DNA of 64,000 nt from Fluoribacter dumoffii NY 23 (GTDB taxonomy: Bacteria > Pseudomonadota > Gammaproteobacteria > Legionellales > Legionellaceae): positions 2,426,500-2,490,499 of the forward strand of contig NZ_CM001373.1 of assembly GCF_000236165.1 (NCBI RefSeq). Direction: 5' to 3'. The position numbers and the translations under genes were made by a program. Below the pieces are notes generated by a model that ran no database searches, was not told the origin of the DNA, and saw only the letters and a list, made by a program, of their open reading frames with translations. Positions 34,983 to 44,297 of the stretch are shown one piece after another; the stretch's first letter is position 1, and every line of letters begins with the position of its first letter.

Positions 34983-35441
34983 ATGAAAATATATCTCGTG
35001 CAACATGGGGAAAGTCTGGATAAAGAAATGGATCCCCAGCAATCACTTAGCCCAAAAGGAATAAATGATATTGAGAAATTAGGCCAATATCTTGACCATA
35101 ACAAAACAGAAATTGATCATATTTTTCATAGTGGTAAACGCAGAGCCGAACAATCTGCGAGCATCCTGGCATCCCATTTTTCGTCTTTAATGGAGAGTGA
35201 AATTCACCCGGGATTAAATCCGCTGGATGATGTTAATCCAATAGTGTCTGAAATAAACCAACAACAAAAAGATATCATGCTCGTGGGGCACATGCCTTTT
35301 TTGGGTAAGTTGGTTAGTAAACTTGTTGTTCTTGATGAGGAAAAATCTCTGGTTGCTTTTGTCCCGGGCACTATTACCTGTCTTGAACGTACAGACGCTG
35401 GAAAATGGCAGATTAACTGGATTAGGCGTCCAGATAAGTAA
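34983..35441 (+). CDS. SixA-like phosphohistidine phosphatase
   Basis: The 152-residue protein belongs to the histidine phosphatase superfamily. The catalytic His is in LVQHGES (residues 5-11), a second arginine-rich site is at SGKRRAEQSA, and the C-terminal His is in VGHMPFLG. SixA proteins dephosphorylate phosphohistidine on HPt domains or phosphotransfer proteins. RHG is QHG here, which is common in SixA. The gene lies 73 bp before a universal stress protein gene and reads in the same direction. Confidence 0.85.
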   Translation: MKIYLVQHGESLDKEMDPQQSLSPKGINDIEKLGQYLDHNKTEIDHIFHSGKRRAEQSASILASHFSSLMESEIHPGLNPLDDVNPIVSEINQQQKDIMLVGHMPFLGKLVSKLVVLDEEKSLVAFVPGTITCLERTDAGKWQINWIRRPDK

Positions 35442-35513
35442 AATGAATTTTTTGCAAGCAGGTCTAGCGCATGTATTATTGATTTATATCTTACTGGCAA
35501 GGAAGTCTTACCT

Positions 35514-35945
35514 ATGTACAAACAAATTATGGTAGCCGTGGATGATACTAAAGCGTCCACTTTAGCATTAAAAGAAGCCATTAAAGTTGCAAAAACGCAA
35601 AATTCAAAACTTTATGTGATTCATATAATTGATACGCTTTACGAAGGTGATGTTGATCGTGAATCTTTTGTTGAGTTGACTCGAAAACAAGGGCAGGACG
35701 TTTTAAACTCCATGAAGAAACTGCTGAGTCGTTCAAAGTTGGAATTTGAATTGAAACTGTGTGAATTAATTCCCTCCAAGCCTCAAATTGCAGAAAAACT
35801 CATTGATGAAGCTAAAAATTTGAATGCTGATTTAATTGTAATAGGTACCCATGGTCGTCGTGGATTCCATCACATGCTCACCGGAAGCGTGGCGGAGGAA
35901 GTCATTCGGATCTCCAAAACCCCCATATTACTGGTGAGAGGTTAA
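35514..35945 (+). CDS. Universal stress protein, UspA family
   Basis: The 143-residue protein is a single Usp domain. MYKQIMVAVDDTKAS forms the first strand, and the ATP-binding signature GTHGRRGFHHMLTGSVAEEV (G-2x-G-9x-G-S/T) is near residues 112-131. It ends with TPILLVRG. It is a cytosolic dimer that binds ATP and helps survival under stress. It closes the metal/stress cluster that began at 31819. Confidence 0.93.
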   Translation: MYKQIMVAVDDTKASTLALKEAIKVAKTQNSKLYVIHIIDTLYEGDVDRESFVELTRKQGQDVLNSMKKLLSRSKLEFELKLCELIPSKPQIAEKLIDEAKNLNADLIVIGTHGRRGFHHMLTGSVAEEVIRISKTPILLVRG

Positions 35946-36207
35946 TACCCATAACTCACTGATTTTTCTTGATATGAAGGTCGCTTGCAGGGATGCATGC
36001 ACCAGATATCGCCACACCCGCCTAACAATTATTTGCAGCGCCTATTTCAGAGCAGAGCCTGGATTTGAGAAATGCCTTTGTTTTCCTCGATTTAACCAAA
36101 GAAAAGTCTATAAATTGCACTTACTGTCACACTAGAGAACTTATTAATAAAATCTTAATAATATTGTGCTAAATTACTCTTCAGTATTAATACATATTGA
36201 AAGATAT

Positions 36208-39200
36208 ATGCCCAAATTATACACGAAGAAACGTATAAATTTTGACTCGTTGACGAGCATGGATCTGCCTCGATACGAGTACCACCGTACCCTTCGTAGT
36301 GCAATCGATCTTTCAGCCAGCAGCTATTCACAACAACAATCAACTGAGGGCATAGTTTATCAGTGGGATAATATTGCTCCTGAAATTGCGCTCGTTATTA
36401 TCCAAGATGCTCAAAAACAAAAAATTGACATTCGAGAGGAATTAATTCAAAGCATAGGAATAGATAAATATAATGAAGCGCGTTTGCAAAGAGCCCTCCA
36501 AAAATTGCACAGCAATCCTCACTACTCTTTATTTGTCCAGAAATTAGCCTTACATATCAGTGCAAACAAATCTGCAGAATTATCCTTGGAACATTTAAAA
36601 ACAGCGGGCATTGTCAGCCTTGAGCAATTTGATGAAATATTTACCCGTTTTCTATTTACCCAAAAAAAATTAACCAAAAGTTTTCCTAATTTCAAAAAAA
36701 TAACAGAGGAAGATGATTATTTTCAATTTGTTACTTTTATGGCAAATGAACCCTTATATGAGTTTTTTCTTTCATCATTTACCCAATACCTCGCTGCCGA
36801 GTTTAATAAAAACAGATTAAAAAGTAACCAGATAGAGGCACCAAAAGAAATTGATAATCAAACACTCTTATCTTTTTTCAACTCCATTAGTTACGATTTG
36901 GTACTCCAGCCACCAGAACCAAAACCACTCAAGCCAAATATTCTTTATGTGGAATTGCTTCAAGATACGCTACGATATTCTGTAATTGATTTCTCCGGTA
37001 ATGAAATTAGCGCCACAATCCCTTTCAATGAATGCAATTTTGCCATTGACGAAAAAAGCAGTGAAGAAGAGTTAAAAAATCATTTACCCCATATTTTAAA
37101 AATTACGTCCCAAAGGGGACATACAGGGGATATTGCCCTCAATCATACGGCAGCATTAAGGGATAAAGGAATTGCTTTCCTGGACAGCGATGTAGGGACA
37201 AGTCTTTTTTTATCTCATTTACCCGCAATAGATTTGGTTAAAGATGAAGGATACCAATTCACTCTTTATGAGTGGTTACATCAGGGAAATTTGGAGCGCT
37301 TCAAGGATTTTATAGTGACAGGAGCTTGCCAACGCTATAACCAGGAGCTCAATTTCTGGTTAGCGCAAATGAAAGCTCCCGCAGAGATAAACGAAGAATT
37401 CAGGAGAGAGATTGATGCTGTAGGTGGGTTAATGAAAGAAATTACCGCTTTAATTGCCTCTCTTGATGACAACATCCAGCAAAAAGATAAAGAACTAGAT
37501 GAGAAAATTAACCGCCTCATTATCCATTTAAAAACTGTTAAGGAACTCTACAGTGCAACTCCACTTTTGAAAGCGGATGAACCATTGCCTTCCACCACAG
37601 GTAATTTTGAACTGTTTGTCAAAAGAATTTTATTCAACTCATCCGGCGATAAACTCACGCAATACATTTCAGATTTTAATGATGAAGATAAAATTTGGAA
37701 ATTGAACTTATTGGAATTGGTTAATGGGTTAGTTAATGACAGGAATTATGTTGCAGTTCGTGATGTAAAAAATAAAATTAATAACTCCTTTCTGACCGAT
37801 GGAAAAGGGTTTGTTTTATCCCCTCTTCTTGTTTTTAGAGAACAGCTTAAAAAGCAAGTGACAGCTTATCTTAAAAATGAGGTTCATCACTATCATACGC
37901 TACACAGTTATCAAAATGATAAATTAAACATCACGCAAGCGCCTGTAGTTTTTAGAGGCGGCCACTTAACTGATTCCCTGGGCGAAACCACACTATTTGC
38001 CAAAAAAATGACTCGTACCGGGGAGTATACTGCTGACGGCCATTTATTAGCAGGACAAGAAAATAATCTTAAAAAACATGAAGTTCGTTCCGGAACCGCC
38101 ATTACCCTGGCTGCAACAGGTGTGGACGGCACACGTTCGGTAACAGACCAGTTTGATGTGGCCATCAAATTTGGCGGAATGAAAGATATTAAAATTCTTT
38201 ATATTGTCCGTGGTAAAGAGTCATTCCATTCACATCCTTTTGCAGAAATTTTAGGAAAAACCAAATTAAGTGAAATCGCGTACACTCATGTTAATCCTCA
38301 AGATTACATCATGACCATTTTATATGATCGCCATAATGAAATACTTGAGGTAATACCCGGTAATTTAAACGGAGAAATTCAAGGAGTAAGTGGATTTACC
38401 AAACAAGTAATTACGGCCGGAGTTGATTTTTACAATCAAAAAAATGATAAATCATTAAGTAGCAAACCTTCAGTGAAGCTACCAAGCCCTCCTGGACAAG
38501 AACATCTGACAACCGTTCATTTGCCGCATAAAAAGCCATTGCTTGAAATTCTTCATTCTCATAAAAAAGAATACCCTGCCCCAGCTGTTGATGCCTCATT
38601 AACTCCCCAAATATATGAAAGCATCAGGATTACCCGAAACATCCATCAACAACATAAAATACTAAAAATCGAAACGTTGAGTCAGCAAGTAAAAGCAATT
38701 AAACCACCAGAGGAAAAAACTGCACTTCCAGGGGGAACGTTTAAAGTAACTCCCGGAAGATTAAGTGAAGTAAGGGAGGCGGCTGTAGCCCACTTTAACA
38801 TGAGGCATATTTTAACCCTCAAAGATTTCAACCGTTGGAGTATTCGAGAAAGAAAACTCCAAGAAACTTATAACCGTATATTACAGCCCAATTTTATGGA
38901 GGGTAATATTCAGGAACAATTGATGCATGCCAACATAGCTCATGAAGAATGGTTAACCGATGTTTTAGTGCCTAAATTGCAAACCGCATTGATGCTGCAT
39001 ATTGCGGCACGATTAATTACCGATTATCAAGTGGATACAGAAGAGGTTAATGAATTAGCGCAAAAACTTTTTCAAACTATTTTAGACTCTCAAGAAAGCT
39101 GTCTCAAACTTCTATATCTAGGGTCAGAAGTTTCTGATTCAACCAGTCAACCCATTGTACATAATGAATGCGTGCATAGGGCTCATTCCCGAATGGAAAA

Positions 39201-40428
39201 AATTTACCCTACACTAAACAAAAACAGTAACGAATACGAATTGAAATTTGCATCGTGTTTAATCATGGAAAAAAATAAAATTCAAAAAAAAATGCTAAAC
39301 AAAATGATGTCAGAATTTTTGGATAAAAATCTTGATGTTTTTACAAAAGAATATGGACTTGAGAAAAAAACAGTTTACCCTTTGGCTGATAATCATGATT
39401 TTGTTTTTTTAGGTCCAGCAGCAAGCGGCAAGAGTACTATTTCTAGCCAATATATTAAAAAAGAACAGCGAAAAAACTATGTCTCCCTGGCCACTGATGA
39501 TTACCGCGGCATTTATCTGCCCTTCACCGAGAAATTTGAACAACAGGAAACGGATCAAGTTTTTATACGCACCCAGGATAGCGCTTATTTGATCAGTGAA
39601 CTCGTTGAAGAGCGGATGCATGCACAAAAGGAGAAAAGACCCAACGTTATTATTGATGGGGTGACTTACAAGTCCTCACAAAAGGCTTTGGTAGAAAAAA
39701 ATAATAATTCGGTGGTAGTCTGTGCGTGCCTGGATGACATGTCGCAGGTAGTTAAACGGTGTTATGACCGGGCAAGGCAAGAGGAAAGTGGTTCGGCGGA
39801 TAAAGGCCGATACGTGAACACAACCAGTTTGCTCCATATGCATAAAACAGCAAGTCTCAATTTATTAATTTTTTGTGCCCCAAACACTACTATTGCTTTT
39901 TATAATACTAATGTACCTCGTGGCGAAACCCCTCCTTTAATTGCTACGGTTGATACTCACGTAGAAAAAACGCTGACCATTCATCAAAACAAAGGTTCCT
40001 TGATGTATTTAGCTTCCTTTTTTAATAAATCCCGCGTAAATGTAGGAGCAAAAAGTGATCAACATCTCTTTTTAGAGAAAATGAAGCAACCAGAATATCA
40101 GATTGATTCATTGTTTTCCGTATTGGACTATGGATTTAAGATAGTACTTGAGGGCGAGAACAACCAGCCTTGTTTAACCATTACCAAAAAAGGTAATGAA
40201 CTCATTATGGATATTCTCGATCCTGAACAGTTAAAAAATAAAATTCACGACAATAAAACTGAAAAACCACTATTACAAATGTTGTTATTATATGGGCACC
40301 TTGGTAATTTAAAAGCAGTTCAGAAAGAATGCCTGATGCATGAGGATATCGATTCACTTGTAGAACAAATAATTGATGTCCAAGTTAAAACGTCAGAAAG
40401 ATTAAATACAGGCGACATGTCTTTTTGA
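36208..40428 (+). CDS. Very large orphan protein with zeta-toxin-like P-loop domain, candidate effector
   Basis: The product is about 1406 residues from ATG at 36208; an in-frame GTG at 36166 has weaker support. There is no signal peptide or membrane helix. Residues 1-560 are helical and unrecognised. A middle block (about 578-780) starts VVFRGGHL and contains SGTAITLAATGVDGTRSVTD. A C-terminal kinase-like domain has a Walker A loop FLGPAASGKST (lysine at about 1075), then LATDDYRG and NVIIDGVTYKS, as in zeta-toxin and related P-loop kinases. The size, orphan status and toxin-like domain fit a Dot/Icm effector, but secretion is not shown. It is monocistronic or followed by one small orphan gene. 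Confidence 0.7.
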   Translation: MPKLYTKKRINFDSLTSMDLPRYEYHRTLRSAIDLSASSYSQQQSTEGIVYQWDNIAPEIALVIIQDAQKQKIDIREELIQSIGIDKYNEARLQRALQKLHSNPHYSLFVQKLALHISANKSAELSLEHLKTAGIVSLEQFDEIFTRFLFTQKKLTKSFPNFKKITEEDDYFQFVTFMANEPLYEFFLSSFTQYLAAEFNKNRLKSNQIEAPKEIDNQTLLSFFNSISYDLVLQPPEPKPLKPNILYVELLQDTLRYSVIDFSGNEISATIPFNECNFAIDEKSSEEELKNHLPHILKITSQRGHTGDIALNHTAALRDKGIAFLDSDVGTSLFLSHLPAIDLVKDEGYQFTLYEWLHQGNLERFKDFIVTGACQRYNQELNFWLAQMKAPAEINEEFRREIDAVGGLMKEITALIASLDDNIQQKDKELDEKINRLIIHLKTVKELYSATPLLKADEPLPSTTGNFELFVKRILFNSSGDKLTQYISDFNDEDKIWKLNLLELVNGLVNDRNYVAVRDVKNKINNSFLTDGKGFVLSPLLVFREQLKKQVTAYLKNEVHHYHTLHSYQNDKLNITQAPVVFRGGHLTDSLGETTLFAKKMTRTGEYTADGHLLAGQENNLKKHEVRSGTAITLAATGVDGTRSVTDQFDVAIKFGGMKDIKILYIVRGKESFHSHPFAEILGKTKLSEIAYTHVNPQDYIMTILYDRHNEILEVIPGNLNGEIQGVSGFTKQVITAGVDFYNQKNDKSLSSKPSVKLPSPPGQEHLTTVHLPHKKPLLEILHSHKKEYPAPAVDASLTPQIYESIRITRNIHQQHKILKIETLSQQVKAIKPPEEKTALPGGTFKVTPGRLSEVREAAVAHFNMRHILTLKDFNRWSIRERKLQETYNRILQPNFMEGNIQEQLMHANIAHEEWLTDVLVPKLQTALMLHIAARLITDYQVDTEEVNELAQKLFQTILDSQESCLKLLYLGSEVSDSTSQPIVHNECVHRAHSRMEKIYPTLNKNSNEYELKFASCLIMEKNKIQKKMLNKMMSEFLDKNLDVFTKEYGLEKKTVYPLADNHDFVFLGPAASGKSTISSQYIKKEQRKNYVSLATDDYRGIYLPFTEKFEQQETDQVFIRTQDSAYLISELVEERMHAQKEKRPNVIIDGVTYKSSQKALVEKNNNSVVVCACLDDMSQVVKRCYDRARQEESGSADKGRYVNTTSLLHMHKTASLNLLIFCAPNTTIAFYNTNVPRGETPPLIATVDTHVEKTLTIHQNKGSLMYLASFFNKSRVNVGAKSDQHLFLEKMKQPEYQIDSLFSVLDYGFKIVLEGENNQPCLTITKKGNELIMDILDPEQLKNKIHDNKTEKPLLQMLLLYGHLGNLKAVQKECLMHEDIDSLVEQIIDVQVKTSERLNTGDMSF

Positions 40429-40497
40429 GCATCAATTTGCGTTTTTTCTGTATAGGGTAGAAAATTAATGAGATATTATGCATTTTTAGGACATTCA

Positions 40498-40926
40498 ATG
40501 AATAACAACTTACTTGAAAAGATCGATGGAGTGAAAACTAAAGTAGAACAATTTATTGATGAAATACGTGATATTTTCTCCCAAACTAATGATGAAGTAG
40601 AGAAAAAAAATCGTCTTGAAGTATTTGACACATTATTACTTTTAGCAACCTATGCCTCACCTGCAGAACTTGAACATGAGTTTCAAAATGTTTTACCTCA
40701 TGATCAGGGAAATACGGTTCATTACTTATGTCAAAAACTTCGGGAAATCAATGGTTTTTGCCAGAACTCATTGAGTGATGAGCATGAAGTATACCAAAAT
40801 TTGTTTGCAGAGATTGATTTTCCTACTGAATCAAAAAAACAAGCAGTACGTGAACTTTTAAGTAAAAAAATTTCTGAATTAATTTTTGAGAAAACTCACA
40901 CGAATGTTCCTAATTTGGGGATATAA
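40498..40926 (+). CDS. Small helical orphan protein downstream of the large P-loop protein
   Basis: The product is about 142 residues from ATG at 40498, which has AGGA seven bases upstream; an in-frame ATG at 40468 is less well supported. It is all-helical and charged, with no known motif. It follows the 1400-residue protein by 70 bp on the same strand. A small acidic helical partner after a large toxin-like gene could be a chaperone or antidote, but nothing in the sequence proves this. Confidence 0.55.
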   Translation: MNNNLLEKIDGVKTKVEQFIDEIRDIFSQTNDEVEKKNRLEVFDTLLLLATYASPAELEHEFQNVLPHDQGNTVHYLCQKLREINGFCQNSLSDEHEVYQNLFAEIDFPTESKKQAVRELLSKKISELIFEKTHTNVPNLGI

Positions 40927-41047
40927 AAATTGTTCATAAGGCTTAAGATATTAGTCAGTAACGATCCTATGTTCATGAGTAAGCCTTTAATCAAGCATTA
41001 GCTTTCACCCCCTGATTGGCAACTATTCAGGATTTCCGACACTATTT

Positions 41048-41956
41048 TTATTTATTTTCATCAATAAATGAGGCCGCAATTGTTTCTGAATAGGCTTTTT
41101 CACAAAAAAAGTTCAAGAGCAAATTCACTTTTTGTTCATCCACTGCGTACTTGGGGGAAATAGCATATAGATTAATATCTGGTGAGGATTCGTGGGGTAA
41201 TACTTGAATTAATGTCTCATTTCTTATTTCTTCATAAACTGAAAAATACGGTGCCCATAAAAGCCCTATGTCTGCAACTGCAGCTTGTTTTAAAACACCC
41301 GCATTATTGCTTTTAAAATTTCCAAAGACATGAATGATCTTTTTATTAAAAACCCATTTGTTTTGAAGGCCATAGAGCGAATTGATCAAACAATTATGTT
41401 TTGATAAATCATCGATAGTTTGAGGAAGTCCATGTTGAGCAATATATCCAGGGGAAGCAAAGACCTTTCTCTGGATTGAAAATAATTTTTTGCAAACCAG
41501 TTTTGAATGGTTTACATCATCAAATGAAATAGCCAGATCAAATGTAGAGGAATAGAGCTCTTTTGTGTCCGAACCTACAATAATATCAATTTCAATATTG
41601 GGATATTGTCTCATAAACTCAATACTTAATGAGGTTAAGTAGGGAATTGCGGGAGTAACAGTAAGATAGAGTTTAATGCCCCCTTTTACTTCAGACTGAT
41701 CAGGAGTTGCGAATACCTTGATTTCATCTAATTTCTCAAGAAGCAGTAAAGCCTTTTCATAGAGGCGATGACCCGATTCAGTCACAATTAATCGGGTTGT
41801 AGAGCGTACTAATAAGGTAACTTTTAATTCCTCCTCCAACCAAGTTATTTGTTTGCTCAATTTAGAGGGAGATGTGTATAGTTTTTGCGCTGCCTTGGAA
41901 AAGCTTTTACAATCAACTGTTGCAATAAAACCTTTCAAACAAGATAAAATATTCAT
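41048..41956 (-). CDS. LysR family transcriptional regulator
   Basis: The 302-residue protein has the usual LysR length. The N-terminal helix-turn-helix (about 1-62; SKAAQKLYTSPSKLSKQITW) is followed by a periplasmic-binding-protein-like effector domain (about 90-290; GGIKLYLTVTPAIPYLTSLS). The recognition helix carries SPSKLSKQI. No obvious divergent target gene lies upstream: the next gene on that side, at 42150-43589, is on the same strand and ends 194 bp away. The coinducer and targets are unknown. Confidence 0.9.
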   Translation of the reverse strand: MNILSCLKGFIATVDCKSFSKAAQKLYTSPSKLSKQITWLEEELKVTLLVRSTTRLIVTESGHRLYEKALLLLEKLDEIKVFATPDQSEVKGGIKLYLTVTPAIPYLTSLSIEFMRQYPNIEIDIIVGSDTKELYSSTFDLAISFDDVNHSKLVCKKLFSIQRKVFASPGYIAQHGLPQTIDDLSKHNCLINSLYGLQNKWVFNKKIIHVFGNFKSNNAGVLKQAAVADIGLLWAPYFSVYEEIRNETLIQVLPHESSPDINLYAISPKYAVDEQKVNLLLNFFCEKAYSETIAASFIDENK

Positions 41957-42149
41957 AGAATTTTCTTCTTTTAGCCCTTTTAGATTGTATAGACCTATCT
42001 GACGGCTTTGTAAATCATCAACATGGCTGGTTTACAAAGGAAAGCGTGCTCCCTCCTTAAAAAAGAAAAAACTAATTTTTAAAAAAGTCGGAGGCTACTT
42101 AATTTGCCCCCGCTTTCTGACAGTGATTTGATGAAGCGATTTAGAATTT

Positions 42150-43589
42150 TTATATATCCAGGACGGAATGGGATGGTGAATCCATTTGTTCTAAATTATC
42201 ATCACTTGAGAAAAATGAATGATTATTCAATGCACTTGGTTTTGCTTTTTTAGTGAGTCTGAACTCATGGGAATCACGAAAATACGATAGAAGTTTTAAG
42301 CCAAAATTTAAATTGGGATGCTCGCCGAGTACCTGGTTATATAGGGCCTTAGGCTCTTTGCATTCTTTTGCACAAAATTGCTGCAATAGCTCTTGTGCAT
42401 GATTTTTATTGATTTCACCCCATTTTTTTAGAATAGCAGCTCCATTTTGGAAAGAATAATTATTAGAAAAAAGTGGATTAGTAGCCGTTTGTTGATTCAA
42501 GAAAAGATTGGCAACAAGAAATAGGGTAAGTACTCTGATTTCTTTATAATTTGCTGATTCTGCTGAAAAAACACTAGGCATCAACAATTTAAGTGGTACG
42601 AATACGGAATCAATATTGGCAATCACAAAATATAAATTCCAACTATTGTATAAATCCATCCATTGCTTATCGATATGGAACTGTGAGACTTTTTTTACCG
42701 AGTTATCTACTTTTAACTCAGATATGAGTGAGTAACCTAGATCTGAAGCAAGTGTAGCTCCCTTAGGTAAAATGGTTTCTGCTAATTTAAAAGAGGTGGT
42801 ATATCCTCTTTCTTCCATGATACCAATTAATCCTAAGCCAGCTTGCGCATTTAAAATACCACCAGTATTTTTATTGTTGCCCGTAGAGTCTTCCCAAACT
42901 GCTTCAAGAATATTGACTCCCATGGCTGGTAAAGTACTTGTTGATACGGCATCAAAATTAGCAAGTTCGATATCAGCATTCCATCCAGATAAATGATTTT
43001 GATTTACAAAATTATCCAGATCAGCCTGGGTTTCCGGTTTTGCTTCCATCACTCGGTGAAATATAATACTGGTTAACCCTGGATCTATCGAAATCAGCTT
43101 TAATCTTTCAAATAAGGTTGCGTGAGAAGGTGTTCCAAATAAGAAATTGTAAAAAGGATTTCCCGTTGGGCCGACTCCTCTTTGTTTCCTTATATGATTG
43201 TAAATATCATGAGCAAAATCGTTACTATTGGCCATAGTAATTGTTATTGCCTCTAAAAGGCATAACAAATTGATTTGCATCTGTATTGTAGAGGCAGCAT
43301 TCTCGATTTCAGTATCATCGATTAATGCATTTGTTTCAATATAAGCGAGTAAAGCACATACCGATTCATTTTCTAAAATACCCGATTTGATTTGAGTAAT
43401 TAACGGTTGCAGATCAATTGCTTTTCTTTTAATCGTTTGCACAAAAAATTTATATTCTTCATTACCCGTGGTTAGTTTATCCAGCCCAAGTGCCAATAAT
43501 AATTGCTTCATTATTTCAGGATTTGATTGGGTCACAATAAATTGTTCAAGTCGTTTAAGAAATTTAAGTGCTTTTGTCCGATTTTTCAT
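42150..43589 (-). CDS. Orphan protein, candidate effector
   Basis: The 479-residue, largely helical protein has no signal peptide or recognised domain. A central hydrophobic stretch (IRVLTLFLVANLFL, about 360) is too short and polar-flanked to be a sure membrane helix. The C-terminus is Ser/Asp/Glu-rich (FFSSDDNLEQMDSPSHSVL), which is compatible with some Dot/Icm signals. It stands alone between a LysR gene and a small membrane-protein gene. No function can be assigned. Confidence 0.55.
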   Translation of the reverse strand: MKNRTKALKFLKRLEQFIVTQSNPEIMKQLLLALGLDKLTTGNEEYKFFVQTIKRKAIDLQPLITQIKSGILENESVCALLAYIETNALIDDTEIENAASTIQMQINLLCLLEAITITMANSNDFAHDIYNHIRKQRGVGPTGNPFYNFLFGTPSHATLFERLKLISIDPGLTSIIFHRVMEAKPETQADLDNFVNQNHLSGWNADIELANFDAVSTSTLPAMGVNILEAVWEDSTGNNKNTGGILNAQAGLGLIGIMEERGYTTSFKLAETILPKGATLASDLGYSLISELKVDNSVKKVSQFHIDKQWMDLYNSWNLYFVIANIDSVFVPLKLLMPSVFSAESANYKEIRVLTLFLVANLFLNQQTATNPLFSNNYSFQNGAAILKKWGEINKNHAQELLQQFCAKECKEPKALYNQVLGEHPNLNFGLKLLSYFRDSHEFRLTKKAKPSALNNHSFFSSDDNLEQMDSPSHSVLDI

Positions 43590-43802
43590 ATCATAATCCC
43601 AATTTTAATCTGATTGACCTTATTTTACACAGGTCTTGCTTTTTTGAGAATATACTCTTTTTAAAATTAATTGTTTCGAAATTGGAAATAGTGCAATAAG
43701 GGAGCATGTGTTTTTTGTCTGGTTCAGCGTCAGTCCTTCACTATTATCTTTATCTAGCCCCAAGTTTCCGATGAGTAGCCTCAAAATAAAAAATGGGATA
43801 AG

Positions 43803-44243
43803 ATGGCGGTCTGTTGTTTCTCAGGAGAACTTATTCTGAGTACTTTTTTTAGTGCAACTTCTATTGCAGCTTCGGCAATTTATGCTGAATTTAAACTCTA
43901 CCCCTATTATAACGCAGGGTTTCATCTTCACGCCCTTACCAGCTTTTGCTGTCACATAGGACGCGCCCTATATGATTTAAGTGCATTCTTATTACGCGTA
44001 CTCATTACGCCTTTTTGTCTTTTAAACCCCTTTTCCTGGCCCAGTTTACCAGGCCATACCTTAAATCTTATCGATGATTTAGTAGGTTTTGCGCTCAGTG
44101 TAGTCAGTATTGCCATCCATCCGGTTATTTTTGCTGTACGAACGTTAACTTCAATGCTTATTGGTTATCATGAAGGAACCGACTACGATTGGGGTGATGA
44201 TACTGAAGATAAAGACCTGGATATGGCAATGACCATGTGTTAA
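43803..44243 (+). CDS. Small hydrophobic protein of unknown function
   Basis: The 146-residue protein has several hydrophobic segments (about 8-25, 45-80 and 88-120) and an acidic tail (YDWGDDTEDKDLD). It could be a membrane protein with two or three helices. No family was recognised. The ATG at 43803 sits in ATAAGATGG with only a weak ribosome-binding site, so the start is uncertain. Confidence 0.5.
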   Translation: MAVCCFSGELILSTFFSATSIAASAIYAEFKLYPYYNAGFHLHALTSFCCHIGRALYDLSAFLLRVLITPFCLLNPFSWPSLPGHTLNLIDDLVGFALSVVSIAIHPVIFAVRTLTSMLIGYHEGTDYDWGDDTEDKDLDMAMTMC

Positions 44244-44297
44244 TTACCCAAATCTTTCAGGGGTAATCTGCTTGCCGTCGTCAATTAAATAAAGGAA

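Noticed and set aside
37954..38450. ADP-ribosyltransferase fold in the middle of the large P-loop protein
   Set aside because: An FRGG strand and a Thr/Ser-rich strand are present, but no convincing catalytic Glu motif with correct spacing was found; left as unknown.
40938..40987. AAGGCTTA / TAAGCCTT inverted repeat after the small orphan gene
   Set aside because: The loop is over 30 bases and there is no T-run; too weak for a terminator call.
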